Part shown: in pieces, positions 1-7,868 of the stretch
Numbering within the stretch: position 1 is the stretch's first letter
Layout of the letters: every line of letters begins with the position of its first letter
Origin: a virus
Length of the DNA: 64,000 nucleotides
Virus record (IMG/VR): IMGVR_UViG_3300035703_000041
Span: 1-64,000 of that record
Reading direction: 5' to 3' (one strand)
Position numbers and translations under genes: made by a program
The notes under the pieces: generated by a model
Told to the model about the DNA's origin: nothing
Databases searched by the model: none
Seen by the model: the letters and a program-made list of their open reading frames with translations, nothing else

Positions 1-2
1 TA

Positions 3-1289
3 TTTGTTGAAACAAGAAGAGATGCATTAAACAGTAATCATATATGTATTGTTCACTATCAACAAAACAGTGTAGTTGCAATACATTGCAGGGACGCTGA
101 ATGGACACCTCAAACTGCTATATCTGGTTTTACTTCTATTAAACCTGGATTTAATTTAGCAGCAGTTAATAGTCAACAATTTGTTGGAACTGTAACTAAT
201 GCTGCAAACTTAGGCAATATTGAAGCTGTTCGTTATCTAAGAAATGATATAAGTGGTAGCATAGACGGTAGCTTAACATTAGCTAACGAAGGTTTGATAA
301 TTGGAGAGTTTGATGATCTTCAAGCATATATTGATGGTCCAGACGCTTACATAGCTAAACCTGAAGGTAAGATAAGTTTCCTATCGGGATTAACACCAAT
401 ATTAAACTTAGATGAGACTATACAAGCACAATTTGCTGATGGTAGTGAAGCAGAACCTAGTATTACTTTTATTAGTGATACAGATAGTGGTATGTTTAGG
501 ATTGATGAAGACATTATTGGCGTAGGAGTTAATGGAACTACAATACTTGAAATTAGTGATGGCGGATTGTTTGTTAATGGTGCAATACAAGCCACTGCTT
601 TTTCAGGAGTTTTAAACGCAACAAATGTTATTGCAACAAATATTCAAACAGTTAACTTAAATGTAACTGGTAATACTATCTTAGGTAATAATGCTAATGA
701 TAGTGTTCAAATACAAGCAAGCAATATTAGTATACCAAATGGATTGATATTTTCAAGTTCAGCTGTACAGTTTAACGGTCAAGTTAAACTTGGTGATATA
801 TTAACAAGCGATGATGGCATCGCTCCAATAACTATCGATCCTGATTTATATGTAACAGGTGATACCCAGATAGATGGTGACCTTGTAATAGGTGGCACAA
901 TCAACGTTGCTAACTTATTAATTGGTGATGAAAATGGTCGTTTGATATTTAATTCAGCAGTTGCTACTGGATATGCTAATGTTGGCGACTTTACTATGGG
1001 TCAAACTAACGGTATACGTAGTTATAATAGTCCTAAGATGTGGATTGCATGGAATGGTACGTTAGCTGGATTAGCAATTTACGATAGTTTCAACATTGAT
1101 TTTGTAACTAGAACTAGTACTAATAATTATAGTTTTACAACTGAATATCCTATTACAAGCGGCGCGATGGCAGTGATTGGCACTAACAGCACTAATATGC
1201 CATCTGCTCCAAGTATTGGTGCAACAAGTTTTTCAATAACTACAACAAGCGAAGGCACTAGAATGGCGCTAGTAGTCTTAAGTCAATAA
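3..1289 (+). CDS. Tail fibre / virion structural protein, C-terminal part
   Basis: The reading frame is open from the first bases of the window with no stop, so this is the 3' part of a longer gene; a methionine at 294 is internal, not the start. The protein is rich in Thr, Asn, Gly and Ile with short beta-strand repeats (NGAI-type, TGDTQIDGDLVIGG-type), the composition of trimeric phage fibres. The C-terminal ~110 residues look like a globular tip. Two short genes that look like fibre-assembly partners follow immediately. I infer a distal tail-fibre or adhesin role; the exact fibre cannot be assigned. Confidence 0.7.
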   Translation, partial: FVETRRDALNSNHICIVHYQQNSVVAIHCRDAEWTPQTAISGFTSIKPGFNLAAVNSQQFVGTVTNAANLGNIEAVRYLRNDISGSIDGSLTLANEGLIIGEFDDLQAYIDGPDAYIAKPEGKISFLSGLTPILNLDETIQAQFADGSEAEPSITFISDTDSGMFRIDEDIIGVGVNGTTILEISDGGLFVNGAIQATAFSGVLNATNVIATNIQTVNLNVTGNTILGNNANDSVQIQASNISIPNGLIFSSSAVQFNGQVKLGDILTSDDGIAPITIDPDLYVTGDTQIDGDLVIGGTINVANLLIGDENGRLIFNSAVATGYANVGDFTMGQTNGIRSYNSPKMWIAWNGTLAGLAIYDSFNIDFVTRTSTNNYSFTTEYPITSGAMAVIGTNSTNMPSAPSIGATSFSITTTSEGTRMALVVLSQ

Positions 1290-1299
1290 GGATTAACAA

Positions 1300-1512
1300 A
1301 TGAAGATAATTTATCCAAATGGAACAGGTGGAGTAGCAGTAGCAGCAGTAAATCCAAAATATACTGATTTAGTAGTTGCTGGAAAAAAGTTTATTCCAAA
1401 AGGGTTGCCATTTAAAATTGTAAATGACAACGATTTACCATCAGATGACACATTCTTTGATGCATGGGAATATGATTTTTCTAGTAAAGATGGGATAGGC
1501 GAGAGAGAATAA
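1300..1512 (+). CDS. Small protein after tail fibre
   Basis: A 70-residue protein with a good AAGGA ribosome site 8 bases before its ATG. It begins MKIIYPNG and ends in an acidic, charged tail; no catalytic motif is visible. Its stop overlaps the next start (TAATG), so it is probably co-translated with the following gene. Small genes of this form commonly sit between tail fibres and their assembly chaperones in marine T4-like phages. The function is unknown; fibre assembly is an inference from position. Confidence 0.6.
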   Translation: MKIIYPNGTGGVAVAAVNPKYTDLVVAGKKFIPKGLPFKIVNDNDLPSDDTFFDAWEYDFSSKDGIGERE

Positions 1513-1754
1513 TGATTACAATTAATATGGAAAAAGCCAAACTTATCTGGCGTGAAAAAATATTAACAGAACGCAAAGCAGCATTTGAAAAGAATGACAT
1601 AGCAATACGTGATGCACAGTTAGATAATGATGCTGAAAAGTTGGCAATAGCAATAACACGACGTGATGAATTGCGTGCTATTGGTGATATTATCGATGCA
1701 GCTAAAACAACGGATGAATTAAAAGCTACTTTAGAAATAATAAATAAAGTATAA
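1512..1754 (+). CDS. Putative tail fibre assembly chaperone-like protein
   Basis: An 80-residue, highly charged and probably all-helical protein beginning MITINMEKAKLIWREK. This opening resembles the small helical proteins found after fibre genes in many caudoviruses, where the family helps fibre folding or attachment. Its ATG overlaps the preceding stop codon. No enzymatic motif is visible. The assignment is by N-terminal likeness and location, not a confirmed family match. Confidence 0.55.
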   Translation: MITINMEKAKLIWREKILTERKAAFEKNDIAIRDAQLDNDAEKLAIAITRRDELRAIGDIIDAAKTTDELKATLEIINKV

Positions 1755-1765
1755 AGGAAAATTAG

Positions 1766-2521
1766 ATGGCTTCAAATGTTAATCCAAACAATATAGATGG
1801 CACATATCCTATTGCAGGACAGGATAATGACAGTCAAGGTTTTAGAACCAATTTTACAAATATAAAGAACAACTTTATATACACCAAAAGCGAAATAGAA
1901 GATCTCCAAGCAAAAGCTATTCTAAAGTCTGGCCTAACTGGTACTGTGCTTGACAATAACATGGCTGGTTCAACTTTTAGATCAGCAGAAGTTAGAGATT
2001 TGAGAGAAACAAGAGTTGATCTTGGCACCACTAGCGGAACTATCACACTTGATCACACTGCCGCACACTATTACGTTGTTATATCAAGTGGTAATTTAGA
2101 GATTTCTTTCGCTGGATTTCCAGCAGCAGGTCGCGTTGGAAGAATTCGTTTAGAAGTTACCATAACAGATACTACAGACGCACTTGTTCTTCCATCAAAC
2201 GTAACATATGGTACACAGGGACTTGCTGGTTTCGATGGTATTGATACAGTTGAATTCTTTGCTACTGGTACTTACATTTTTGAATTTATAACTGAAAACG
2301 GCGGCACTGATGTTCATATTGAAGATTTAAGCCGTGCAAGAACATTATTCCACAGCGAGCAAATTACACTACAACAAAGAACTCCAGCTGCTGAAGGTCG
2401 CGATGGCGACACTGCTGGAATGATTGCTGTTGACGGAGATTATCTATACGTATGCACTGATAACTATGACGGTGGTTCCACACAAATTTGGAAGCGCGTA
2501 TCACTAATACCTTATTCATAA
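1766..2521 (+). CDS. Virion structural protein of T4-like marine phages
   Basis: A 251-residue protein with an AAAGGA ribosome site. The N-terminal region (residues 1-75) has the pattern N-x-SQGFRTNFTNIKNNF followed by a helical stretch and an LRDLRET segment, which I recognise from structural proteins of marine T4-like phages. The middle is beta-rich and the C-terminus is a compact hydrophilic domain ending in YPYS. It is the last gene before a strong terminator, closing the fibre module. The specific virion location is not known from sequence. Confidence 0.65.
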   Translation: MASNVNPNNIDGTYPIAGQDNDSQGFRTNFTNIKNNFIYTKSEIEDLQAKAILKSGLTGTVLDNNMAGSTFRSAEVRDLRETRVDLGTTSGTITLDHTAAHYYVVISSGNLEISFAGFPAAGRVGRIRLEVTITDTTDALVLPSNVTYGTQGLAGFDGIDTVEFFATGTYIFEFITENGGTDVHIEDLSRARTLFHSEQITLQQRTPAAEGRDGDTAGMIAVDGDYLYVCTDNYDGGSTQIWKRVSLIPYS

Positions 2522-2564
2522 GGACGAAAAATAAAGCCCCGCTTATTTGTTTCGACAAAAGCAC

Positions 2565-2591
2565 CCCGGTAGTTCAGGCTGCCGGGTTTTT
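2565..2591 (+). terminator. Intrinsic terminator of tail-fibre module
   Basis: An 8-bp stem (CCCGGTAG/CTGCCGGG, one G-U pair) with a 6-base loop, followed directly by five T. It separates the structural module from the mazG operon, whose promoter begins three bases later. Confidence 0.85.
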
Positions 2592-2593
2592 AT

Positions 2594-2622
2594 TTGCATT
2601 GTTCTATAATACTTGCTACTAT
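2594..2622 (+). promoter_or_regulatory. Sigma-70-like promoter before mazG
   Basis: TTGCAT and TACTAT are separated by 17 bases, 18 bases before the mazG ATG, with an AGGAG ribosome site between. It lies directly downstream of the terminator, so the mazG-gp44 operon appears to be started independently. Confidence 0.6.
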
Positions 2623-2640
2623 TACTTTTAGGAGTAAAGC

Positions 2641-3075
2641 ATGTCGCAAATTGATTTAAACAAGTATCGAGAATTTGTATTAGAAGTAACCAGTAAGCCA
2701 AGCAAAGACCTAACGGAATTCATGAACCGATTAGATGAACTGGATGCAAACTACATTGGCGAAGGCAAGCACGGTCCTCAAATTAATGTACCACTACTTC
2801 TTACTGCTGGTGTTGGTCTCGCAAGTGAAGGTGGCGAGTTCAACGAGATTGTAAAGAAGATGTTCTTCCAAGGCAAACCACTTAATGATGACAATGTTTT
2901 CCATATGAAGCGAGAACTTGGGGATATTATGTGGTATTGGGTTAATGCTTGTACTGCACTTGGACTTGATCCAAACGAGGTAGTTGCTGAGAATGTTGAA
3001 AAGCTTAAAGCACGTTATCCAGGCGGTGAGTTTAACGTATGGCATAGTGAGAACCGTAAGGAAGGCGATCTCTAA
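2641..3075 (+). CDS. mazG: MazG-like nucleotide pyrophosphohydrolase
   Basis: A 144-residue all-alpha NTP pyrophosphohydrolase. The metal-binding signatures are visible as EGGEFNEIVKK (about residues 60-70) and KRELGDIMWYW (about 89-99), the E-x-x-E / E-x-x-D helices that bind Mg2+ in MazG/dUTPase-like enzymes. The family hydrolyses nucleoside triphosphates to monophosphates plus pyrophosphate; in cyanophages MazG has been linked to (p)ppGpp or dNTP pool control. The gene follows a terminator and its own promoter, which fits early expression. Confidence 0.88.
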   Translation: MSQIDLNKYREFVLEVTSKPSKDLTEFMNRLDELDANYIGEGKHGPQINVPLLLTAGVGLASEGGEFNEIVKKMFFQGKPLNDDNVFHMKRELGDIMWYWVNACTALGLDPNEVVAENVEKLKARYPGGEFNVWHSENRKEGDL

Positions 3076-3078
3076 ACT

Positions 3079-3303
3079 ATGGGGTTAGGTCCTCCTGTTT
3101 GCGAAAAGTGCAGAGTTATTGCTTCACTCGAAGCAATAAGGTTTAAATGGCATTGTAAATACTGTGGTAATAAAGATCCACAGTGGAACGCATGGGACTG
3201 TGGACTAACAGAAGAGGAACTGCACGAAAACAAACTTTTCCTCGATTTCGTAAAAGGAACACAGGATGCACCCACTAGCAGGAGATCTAACTCAATTAAG
3301 TGA
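3079..3303 (+). CDS. Small zinc-ribbon protein
   Basis: A 74-residue protein with C8-x2-C11 and C26-x2-C29 pairs, a typical zinc-ribbon or treble-clef spacing. No ribosome site is strong, and the ATG lies three bases after mazG, so translational coupling is likely. The C-terminus overlaps the next start by 38 bases. The function is not identifiable; a small nucleic-acid or protein-binding module is the usual reading of such folds. Confidence 0.6.
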   Translation: MGLGPPVCEKCRVIASLEAIRFKWHCKYCGNKDPQWNAWDCGLTEEELHENKLFLDFVKGTQDAPTSRRSNSIK

Positions 3304-3502
3304 TGAAGAGTTACTTAAAAAGCTAAATGAATTATATGATAGACTTAAGAAAGCTTATTACTTTCCAGATCCAAGTATAACTCATCAATTAAAGCTTTTA
3401 CTTGAATCGTACAGAAACGAACAAACACGCAGGGCACAAATTGCACAAGAAAAATTTATGCAGCAAAATAAAAAATTAGTTGACAGGATAGATATAAATT
3501 AA
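3266..3502 (+). CDS. Conserved small helical phage protein
   Basis: A 78-residue, charged, probably coiled-coil protein. The region LSDEELLKKLNELYDRLKKAY (residues 11-31) has heptad-like leucines. It overlaps the preceding gene and shares a TAATG junction with the next, placing it in one operon from mazG to gp44. No known function. Confidence 0.6.
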   Translation: MHPLAGDLTQLSDEELLKKLNELYDRLKKAYYFPDPSITHQLKLLLESYRNEQTRRAQIAQEKFMQQNKKLVDRIDIN

Positions 3503-4164
3503 TGTTTACATGGACAGCGGGATGGAATGGTATGATGTTACTAGATAACATCTTAGTTCCAAACGAATGGGAAATTAAAGTAGAGTTTAACGGAGAAGCA
3601 AACGATTTAGATCAAGAATTAATAGCATTTGATAGATGCAAGTTTTTAATTGAAGTTGCTTATCAAGAAGCATTGTTTATGCGTGTCGATGAAGTTACAT
3701 TTAGTAAATTATACGATAAAGTTATATGTCACAAAATAACTTTACCTGATGAAGCTATCGATAGTAATATAGCTATTGCTACATTAAGCAAAATGATGTG
3801 TATCGCAGAAGATCGTTTATCATTTGATGGTATACACATTACTAGCAGGATTTCAGAAGGAATCTCATTTTACTTTGATGCCAATGATATGAAGAATGTG
3901 CCTTGGTTAGTTGACAATCCAGTGCGTAAAATGTCAGGAGAACCTGCTTGGTTTATGCGTAGTGATGCAGGAACAACTGATATATGGTTACAAAGTAAAA
4001 AGAAGCACGAAATTATACGCGACATTGATGATTGGAAAAATCATAGATTAGATTGGGAACAAACACCAATGCCAAATCCAACTGAAAATCTAGTTTTACC
4101 ATCGCATAAACCAATCATCAAAAAAGGTTGGAAACCTAAAGTTATTGATGGCGGCAAGAAGTAA
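3502..4164 (+). CDS. Conserved T4-like phage protein, unknown function
   Basis: A 220-residue protein beginning MFTWTAGWNGM, with a basic, proline-rich tail after residue 180. It overlaps both neighbours by single-base TAATG junctions. The central region alternates strands and helices, but I see no catalytic motif that would support a function. Its position beside replication genes suggests an accessory role in DNA metabolism, which is inference only. Confidence 0.6.
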   Translation: MFTWTAGWNGMMLLDNILVPNEWEIKVEFNGEANDLDQELIAFDRCKFLIEVAYQEALFMRVDEVTFSKLYDKVICHKITLPDEAIDSNIAIATLSKMMCIAEDRLSFDGIHITSRISEGISFYFDANDMKNVPWLVDNPVRKMSGEPAWFMRSDAGTTDIWLQSKKKHEIIRDIDDWKNHRLDWEQTPMPNPTENLVLPSHKPIIKKGWKPKVIDGGKK

Positions 4165-4688
4165 TGTTTGATGAATATAATCGTAGGATAATAAGTGAGA
4201 AAGATCTAATAGATCTACTCTATAAAAATCCTACGATTGATTTATCAAACTTTTACTTAGATGATCCTATCAAACACAATGCTGCAATTGATATAAATTA
4301 TAGTGATATCCCAAAGCTAGCTACACTGTCAATTATTGAAGTATCACCACAAGAGTGGCATAAACAAAATCAAAGTAATTGGTTAATGCCAGATGAATAT
4401 AAAGACTTTGATATTGCTGCCTGGGTATTAAACCAATGTAATGGTAACGAAGTTGAACTACAGCGTTGTGGACAAGAGTTGTTAGAATATGCTGCTAGGG
4501 ATTTACTACCCTTATTACAATACCTTAAATACTTAGTAGATGTTATGCGTAAAAATAATATAGTATGGGGCGTTGGGCGAGGTAGTTCTGTCGCAAGCTT
4601 TGTACTATATAAAATTGGCATACATCGTATTAACTCAATTGAGTACGATTTACCAATTGAAGAATTTTTTAAAGAGCTAATAAGCTGA
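4164..4688 (+). CDS. DNA polymerase III alpha-like fragment (GRGS loop, no catalytic Asp)
   Basis: A 174-residue protein. Residues 136-169 (GVGRGSSVASFVLY, then DLPIEEFF) match the palm segment of C-family polymerases, where the G-P-G-R-G-S loop contacts the incoming nucleotide and is followed by PLEFDLLFERF. The gene ends exactly where DnaE would continue into its catalytic P-D-x-D residues, so those are absent and it cannot be a polymerase on its own. It lies in an operon with groES and gp44. It may be a relic, a nucleotide-binding subunit or a regulator. Confidence 0.65.
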   Translation: MFDEYNRRIISEKDLIDLLYKNPTIDLSNFYLDDPIKHNAAIDINYSDIPKLATLSIIEVSPQEWHKQNQSNWLMPDEYKDFDIAAWVLNQCNGNEVELQRCGQELLEYAARDLLPLLQYLKYLVDVMRKNNIVWGVGRGSSVASFVLYKIGIHRINSIEYDLPIEEFFKELIS

Positions 4689-4698
4689 GGAGAATAAC

Positions 4699-5154
4699 AT
4701 GGGTAAGATTTATAGAACCGCACAAGGTCGTTCGTTAGATATGGAAACAATTCGTTTACAAAACGAACTAGTACCAGCACTTGGAAATATGCGTGTTAAT
4801 GCACGCGGTGATCAATTAGGACCAGGTGGTAAAGTCATTAAAACAAGAGAAATGATTATGGATGAGCATTACGCTACACGCACAAGTGCAGCCGTTGATA
4901 ACATTCCAACACAAAGTTCCATCCCTACACGCAGTAATCCAACACGCAGGAAAAGCGATCCGCTTCCAATGAGCAGTAAGAAACAAGTTGAATTTACACC
5001 AGATGATGCAACACCAGATGTAATACTTCCAACTAACGAACCAGTTGCTGAAACAAAGACTAAAAAAACAAAAGAAACAAAGCTAAAGGGCGGTCTAGCT
5101 GCTGCTATCGCTAAAGCGCAAGAAACAGAAAAGAAAGTTAAAAGGATTGATTAA
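4699..5154 (+). CDS. Conserved marine T4-like phage protein with disordered tail
   Basis: A 151-residue protein with a strong GAGGAG ribosome site. The first 60 residues are a conserved block (MGKIYRTAQGRSLDM, later NARGDQLGPGGK); the rest is Pro/Ser/Thr-rich then Lys-rich and probably disordered. It overlaps groES by one base (TAATG). The family recurs in marine T4-like phages; its function is not known to me. Confidence 0.65.
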   Translation: MGKIYRTAQGRSLDMETIRLQNELVPALGNMRVNARGDQLGPGGKVIKTREMIMDEHYATRTSAAVDNIPTQSSIPTRSNPTRRKSDPLPMSSKKQVEFTPDDATPDVILPTNEPVAETKTKKTKETKLKGGLAAAIAKAQETEKKVKRID

Positions 5155-5504
5155 TGCCAATTACACATGTTGAAGGAAAAGTTATACCTATCAAAGATCA
5201 TATACTAGTAGAAGAAATGGATTTTGGTGAGCGCAAAACTCGTGCTGGTATTATCTTACCTGGGGACAATGGAGACTTACGTGGTATTAGACCTCGCTGG
5301 GGCCGTGTTTATGCAGTTGGTCATGAACAAAAAGATATTAAAGCAGGGCAATATATTCTAATAAGCCACGGACGTTGGACTCGCGGTGTTGAAGTTACAG
5401 ACGAAGGTAAAACAATTACTGTTCGCAGAGTTGATAATAACGATGTGCTGCTTGTTAGTGACGAACATCCTGGTGTAGATGAAAACGTAGGCGCTGGTGT
5501 ATGA
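5154..5504 (+). CDS. groES: GroES/gp31-like co-chaperonin
   Basis: A 116-residue GroES-fold protein. VIPIKDHILVEEMD corresponds to the first GroES strand (PLHDRVVV-type), followed by a mobile-loop region (KTRAGIILPGD, residues about 28-38) and GxVYAVG / AGQYILI strands. In T4 the analogous gp31 replaces host GroES as the cap of GroEL so that the major capsid protein can fold. It would act with host GroEL in the cytoplasm. The ending Val-Gly-Ala-Gly-Val overlaps the next start. Confidence 0.85.
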   Translation: MPITHVEGKVIPIKDHILVEEMDFGERKTRAGIILPGDNGDLRGIRPRWGRVYAVGHEQKDIKAGQYILISHGRWTRGVEVTDEGKTITVRRVDNNDVLLVSDEHPGVDENVGAGV

Positions 5505-5662
5505 CACAAAAAGAAATAATGACCGAGCTGGACATTCTAAAAAAGAATGTTGCAGACCTACAATTAGAATTGAACAAAGCCTACAAGCGTATTGCCGAGT
5601 TAAATGAACAAATTATTGCTTTACAGCGTGAGCAGAGTGTAAACTTAGGGCAACGTTATTAA
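5501..5662 (+). CDS. Small coiled-coil protein between groES and gp44
   Basis: A 53-residue ORF whose ATG overlaps the groES stop (ATGA) and ends ten bases before the gp44 ATG. The sequence has a leucine/isoleucine heptad pattern through most of its length (LDILKKNVADLQLELNKA, then RIAELNEQIIALQ), predicting a single helix forming a dimeric coiled coil. The tight coupling supports a real gene. The function is unknown. Confidence 0.65.
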   Translation: MTQKEIMTELDILKKNVADLQLELNKAYKRIAELNEQIIALQREQSVNLGQRY

Positions 5663-5671
5663 GAGGAATAC

Positions 5672-6598
5672 ATGAAGCAACTTTGGACAGAATTGTATAG
5701 GCCAAAAACTGTAGATGATTACGTATGGCGAGATGAAGAACAAAAGTCTCAAGTGGAGCAATGGGTAAATGAGAAATCAATCCCTCACATCTTGTTAAGC
5801 GGATCACCTGGTGTTGGTAAAACTACACTTGCTAAGATTTTAATCAACGCAATTGGTGTTGAAAAATATGATGTGCTAGAAGCAAACGGATCTAAAGAAG
5901 GTCGTAAGATTGAATGGATTGACAAGCTTATTAACTTTTGTCAAACTGTTCCGTTTGGTCCCTTTAAAGTTGTGCTAATTGATGAGGCTGATTATCTTAA
6001 CCCGCATTCAGTACAACCAGCATTGCGTAACTTAATGGAACAATTTAGTGATAGTGTACGTTTCATTTTAACTTGTAACTATCCTAATAAAATTATCCCA
6101 GCAATTCATTCACGCAGCCAAGGTTTCCACGTAGAAAAAATTGATCATACTGAGTTTACTGCAAGGTGCGCCACTATTCTTGTAAGTGAAGGAGTTGAGT
6201 TTGATCTTGATATGCTTGACATTTATGTTACTGCCGCTTACCCAGACTTACGTAAGTGCATTAACAACTTACAAATGGCAAGCGTAAATGGCAAATTAAG
6301 CAATCCAAAAGAATCAAACACAAGCACAATTGATTATAGAATCAAGATGGTTGAACTTTTTAAGTCTGGTAAAATTGCAGAAGCACGTAAGCTTGCTTGT
6401 GAGAATGTACGTCCAGATGAAATGGAAGATATGTTCCGTTGGATGTACAGCAATTTAGATTTATGGGCAAAAACTCCTGAAGGACGAGATCAAGCTATTG
6501 TTAAGATTAGAGATGGCTTAGTTAGTCATTCCTTAGTAGCTGATACTGAAATTAATCTTGCAGCCACACTTGTTGAACTAACCACAATAGAAGAATAA
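5672..6598 (+). CDS. 44: Clamp loader large subunit (gp44-like AAA+ ATPase)
   Basis: A 308-residue AAA+ protein. The Walker A GSPGVGKTTL lies at residues 44-53, Walker B is VVLIDEADYL near 104, and an arginine-finger-type SRSQGF lies near 148. The N-terminal LWTELYRPKTVDDYV is the RFC-box-like start of gp44. The complex loads the gp45 ring onto primer-template using ATP. The ribosome site is AGAGGA. In T4, gp44 sits beside gp45, gp62, regA and gp43; here gp43 and gp45 are about 54 kb away and no convincing gp62 follows. Confidence 0.92.
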   Translation: MKQLWTELYRPKTVDDYVWRDEEQKSQVEQWVNEKSIPHILLSGSPGVGKTTLAKILINAIGVEKYDVLEANGSKEGRKIEWIDKLINFCQTVPFGPFKVVLIDEADYLNPHSVQPALRNLMEQFSDSVRFILTCNYPNKIIPAIHSRSQGFHVEKIDHTEFTARCATILVSEGVEFDLDMLDIYVTAAYPDLRKCINNLQMASVNGKLSNPKESNTSTIDYRIKMVELFKSGKIAEARKLACENVRPDEMEDMFRWMYSNLDLWAKTPEGRDQAIVKIRDGLVSHSLVADTEINLAATLVELTTIEE

Positions 6599-6599
6599 A

Positions 6600-6932
6600 A
6601 TGAAAAAGCATCGTTACCTATTTGCCAAGTATCTAGCTAAACCACGCGATCCAACAAAGACACACATTAAGGGGTATATGACAGATCCAAAAAATGTGCG
6701 TTATGATGAAGTAGTTGGGTTTAGTGTTGGTCTAAAAAACAAGGATCACGAAAATCAAATCATCATTGACATTGATGGACAAAAAGTAATTAAAAACTCC
6801 ATGAACGAAAACAACGATTGGAGCCAATTGATGAATTACTTTTTGAGTACATATGAAAAGCAGTTGCTGAACTTTATGCGTAAAACAGGTGGAACTACAC
6901 CGCAGGTTGCAGTGGACACCCCAAAGAGCTAA
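6600..6932 (+). CDS. Conserved phage protein after gp44, unknown
   Basis: A 110-residue protein starting two bases after gp44. Residues 20-60 contain the conserved-looking GYMTDPKNVRYDEVVGFSVG and a beta-hairpin IIIDIDGQKVIKNS. The location is that of gp62 in T4, but the length and sequence do not show gp62 features that I can recognise, so I do not name it. It ends the mazG-gp44 operon. Confidence 0.55.
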   Translation: MKKHRYLFAKYLAKPRDPTKTHIKGYMTDPKNVRYDEVVGFSVGLKNKDHENQIIIDIDGQKVIKNSMNENNDWSQLMNYFLSTYEKQLLNFMRKTGGTTPQVAVDTPKS

Positions 6933-6983
6933 GTCCTTGTTTTCATTGCAGAATCTTTTTTTGCTATTTTGACACTTTTTTGG

Positions 6984-7011
6984 TTGACGTTCTGGACAGT
7001 GATGTTATTAT
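6984..7011 (+). promoter_or_regulatory. Early promoter (TTGACG-N16-TATTAT)
   Basis: A host-like sigma-70 promoter with a 16-base spacer. The predicted start is near 7018. The leader contains a 10-bp hairpin (7023-7046) and a TAGGAG ribosome site before the gene at 7064. Confidence 0.75.
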
Positions 7012-7022
7012 CCAAAATGTGA

Positions 7023-7046
7023 GCTGCGGGAAATTGTTCCTGTAGC
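7023..7046 (+). promoter_or_regulatory. 5' leader hairpin
   Basis: GCTGCGGGAA and TTCCTGTAGC form a 10-bp stem (two G-U pairs) around an ATTG loop, just after the predicted transcription start and just before the ribosome site. Such 5'-terminal hairpins can protect mRNA from decay; a regulatory role is inference. Confidence 0.5.
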
Positions 7047-7063
7047 AGTTAGGAGATTACTAT

Positions 7064-7498
7064 ATGGCTAAGCTTTTTTCCGTAGTTGGTGTGTCCCGTA
7101 TCCGTGAGAAGGATGCTATGAAGTTGCGTGTTGCTAATGGCAAGGCTGAGGCCCGCGCCAAGCGCCTTACGCGAGGTGGACACGTAGAAGTTGTGCTTTT
7201 TGATACTAAGCCTATGACGAAGGTGGACGCGCTTGCGTGGCTTGAGCGTACCCATCCCGACCTTGCTGCCCAGATTGGTGTTAAGCAGGCTGCTGCTGTG
7301 CGCGCCAAGGTTGCAAAGTCCGCTCCTAAAGCGGAAGTTGTAGAGGTCGCTGCTAAGGAAGTGGAAGTTGAGGTAGTTGATGAGCCCCTTAGCCCTGCTG
7401 CGAAGCTTGCACTTAAGCGCGTCAGGGACGCCGCTAGGAAGCGTGAAAAGCGCGCCCTGGAACGTGCTGTTAAGGAAGCTGCCAAGTCCGTAGCGTGA
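7064..7498 (+). CDS. Early basic phage protein, unknown
   Basis: A 144-residue protein with its own promoter, leader hairpin and terminator, so it is a monocistronic early unit and probably highly expressed. The N-terminal ~65 residues may be a small folded domain; the rest is Ala/Lys/Val/Glu-rich and ends in a strongly basic helix (RKREKRALERAVKEAAK). Lysine is encoded almost only by AAG here, unlike the AAA-rich genes elsewhere. A nucleic-acid-binding or host-takeover role is possible but not shown. Confidence 0.65.
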   Translation: MAKLFSVVGVSRIREKDAMKLRVANGKAEARAKRLTRGGHVEVVLFDTKPMTKVDALAWLERTHPDLAAQIGVKQAAAVRAKVAKSAPKAEVVEVAAKEVEVEVVDEPLSPAAKLALKRVRDAARKREKRALERAVKEAAKSVA

Positions 7499-7507
7499 CG
7501 TCTAATA

Positions 7508-7543
7508 GCCCTGCTAGGTGTTTGATCTAGCAGGGCATTCTTT
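7508..7543 (+). terminator. Intrinsic terminator
   Basis: A perfect 10-bp stem GCCCTGCTAG/CTAGCAGGGC with a 9-base loop, followed by ATTCTTTT. It ends the early unit at 7064-7498. Confidence 0.85.
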
Positions 7544-7568
7544 TATCCAAATTAACAAGAGGTTGCAA

Positions 7569-7814
7569 ATGGTACGTATATACAACTCGCATGTCTGGAA
7601 ACGTTTGGAACTTCGTCATAAAAAGCGAGAAGCACGACTTCCGTGCGTAATACTTGCTACACTCTTTTGGTTGTTTTGGTCACCCTTTTTATCTGCCTTT
7701 ATAGCAGGTTATTTTACAAGCACTACAGGCGGAGCATACTTGCTTTGGTTGTGCTTGTTTGGTCTTGCTACTTTTGGTTTATGGCGTGTATATGAGTGGG
7801 GTGATCTAAAATAA
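7569..7814 (+). CDS. Small membrane protein
   Basis: An 81-residue protein with two predicted membrane helices (about residues 24-45, LPCVILATLFWLFW onward, and 52-72, AYLLWLCLFGLATFGLW) and a basic N-terminus. The start is ATG 7569 because it has an AGAGG site 6 bases upstream; an in-frame upstream GTG (7518) lies inside the terminator loop and is unlikely. The short gap to the previous unit suggests expression by read-through. Unknown function. Confidence 0.6.
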   Translation: MVRIYNSHVWKRLELRHKKREARLPCVILATLFWLFWSPFLSAFIAGYFTSTTGGAYLLWLCLFGLATFGLWRVYEWGDLK

Positions 7815-7817
7815 TAG

Positions 7818-7845
7818 TTGACGAGTCTATAACTTAGTTTATTAT
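7818..7845 (+). promoter_or_regulatory. Early promoter (TTGACG-N16-TATTAT)
   Basis: It has the same architecture as the promoter at 6984, followed by the common leader GGTATAACAAGGAG. It drives 7869 onward. Confidence 0.75.
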
Positions 7846-7868
7846 GTTGGTATAACAAGGAGATGAGT

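Noticed and set aside
294-1289. Start codon at 294 for the first gene
   Set aside because: The same frame is open back to the first bases of the window with similar fibre-like sequence and there is no ribosome site at 294.
6600-6932. Naming this gene gp62 (clamp-loader small subunit)
   Set aside because: Only the position after gp44 supports it. Length (110 against 187 in T4) and sequence show no feature that I can match.
7518-7568. Upstream GTG start for the membrane protein
   Set aside because: It falls in the loop of a strong terminator and has no ribosome site; ATG 7569 has one.
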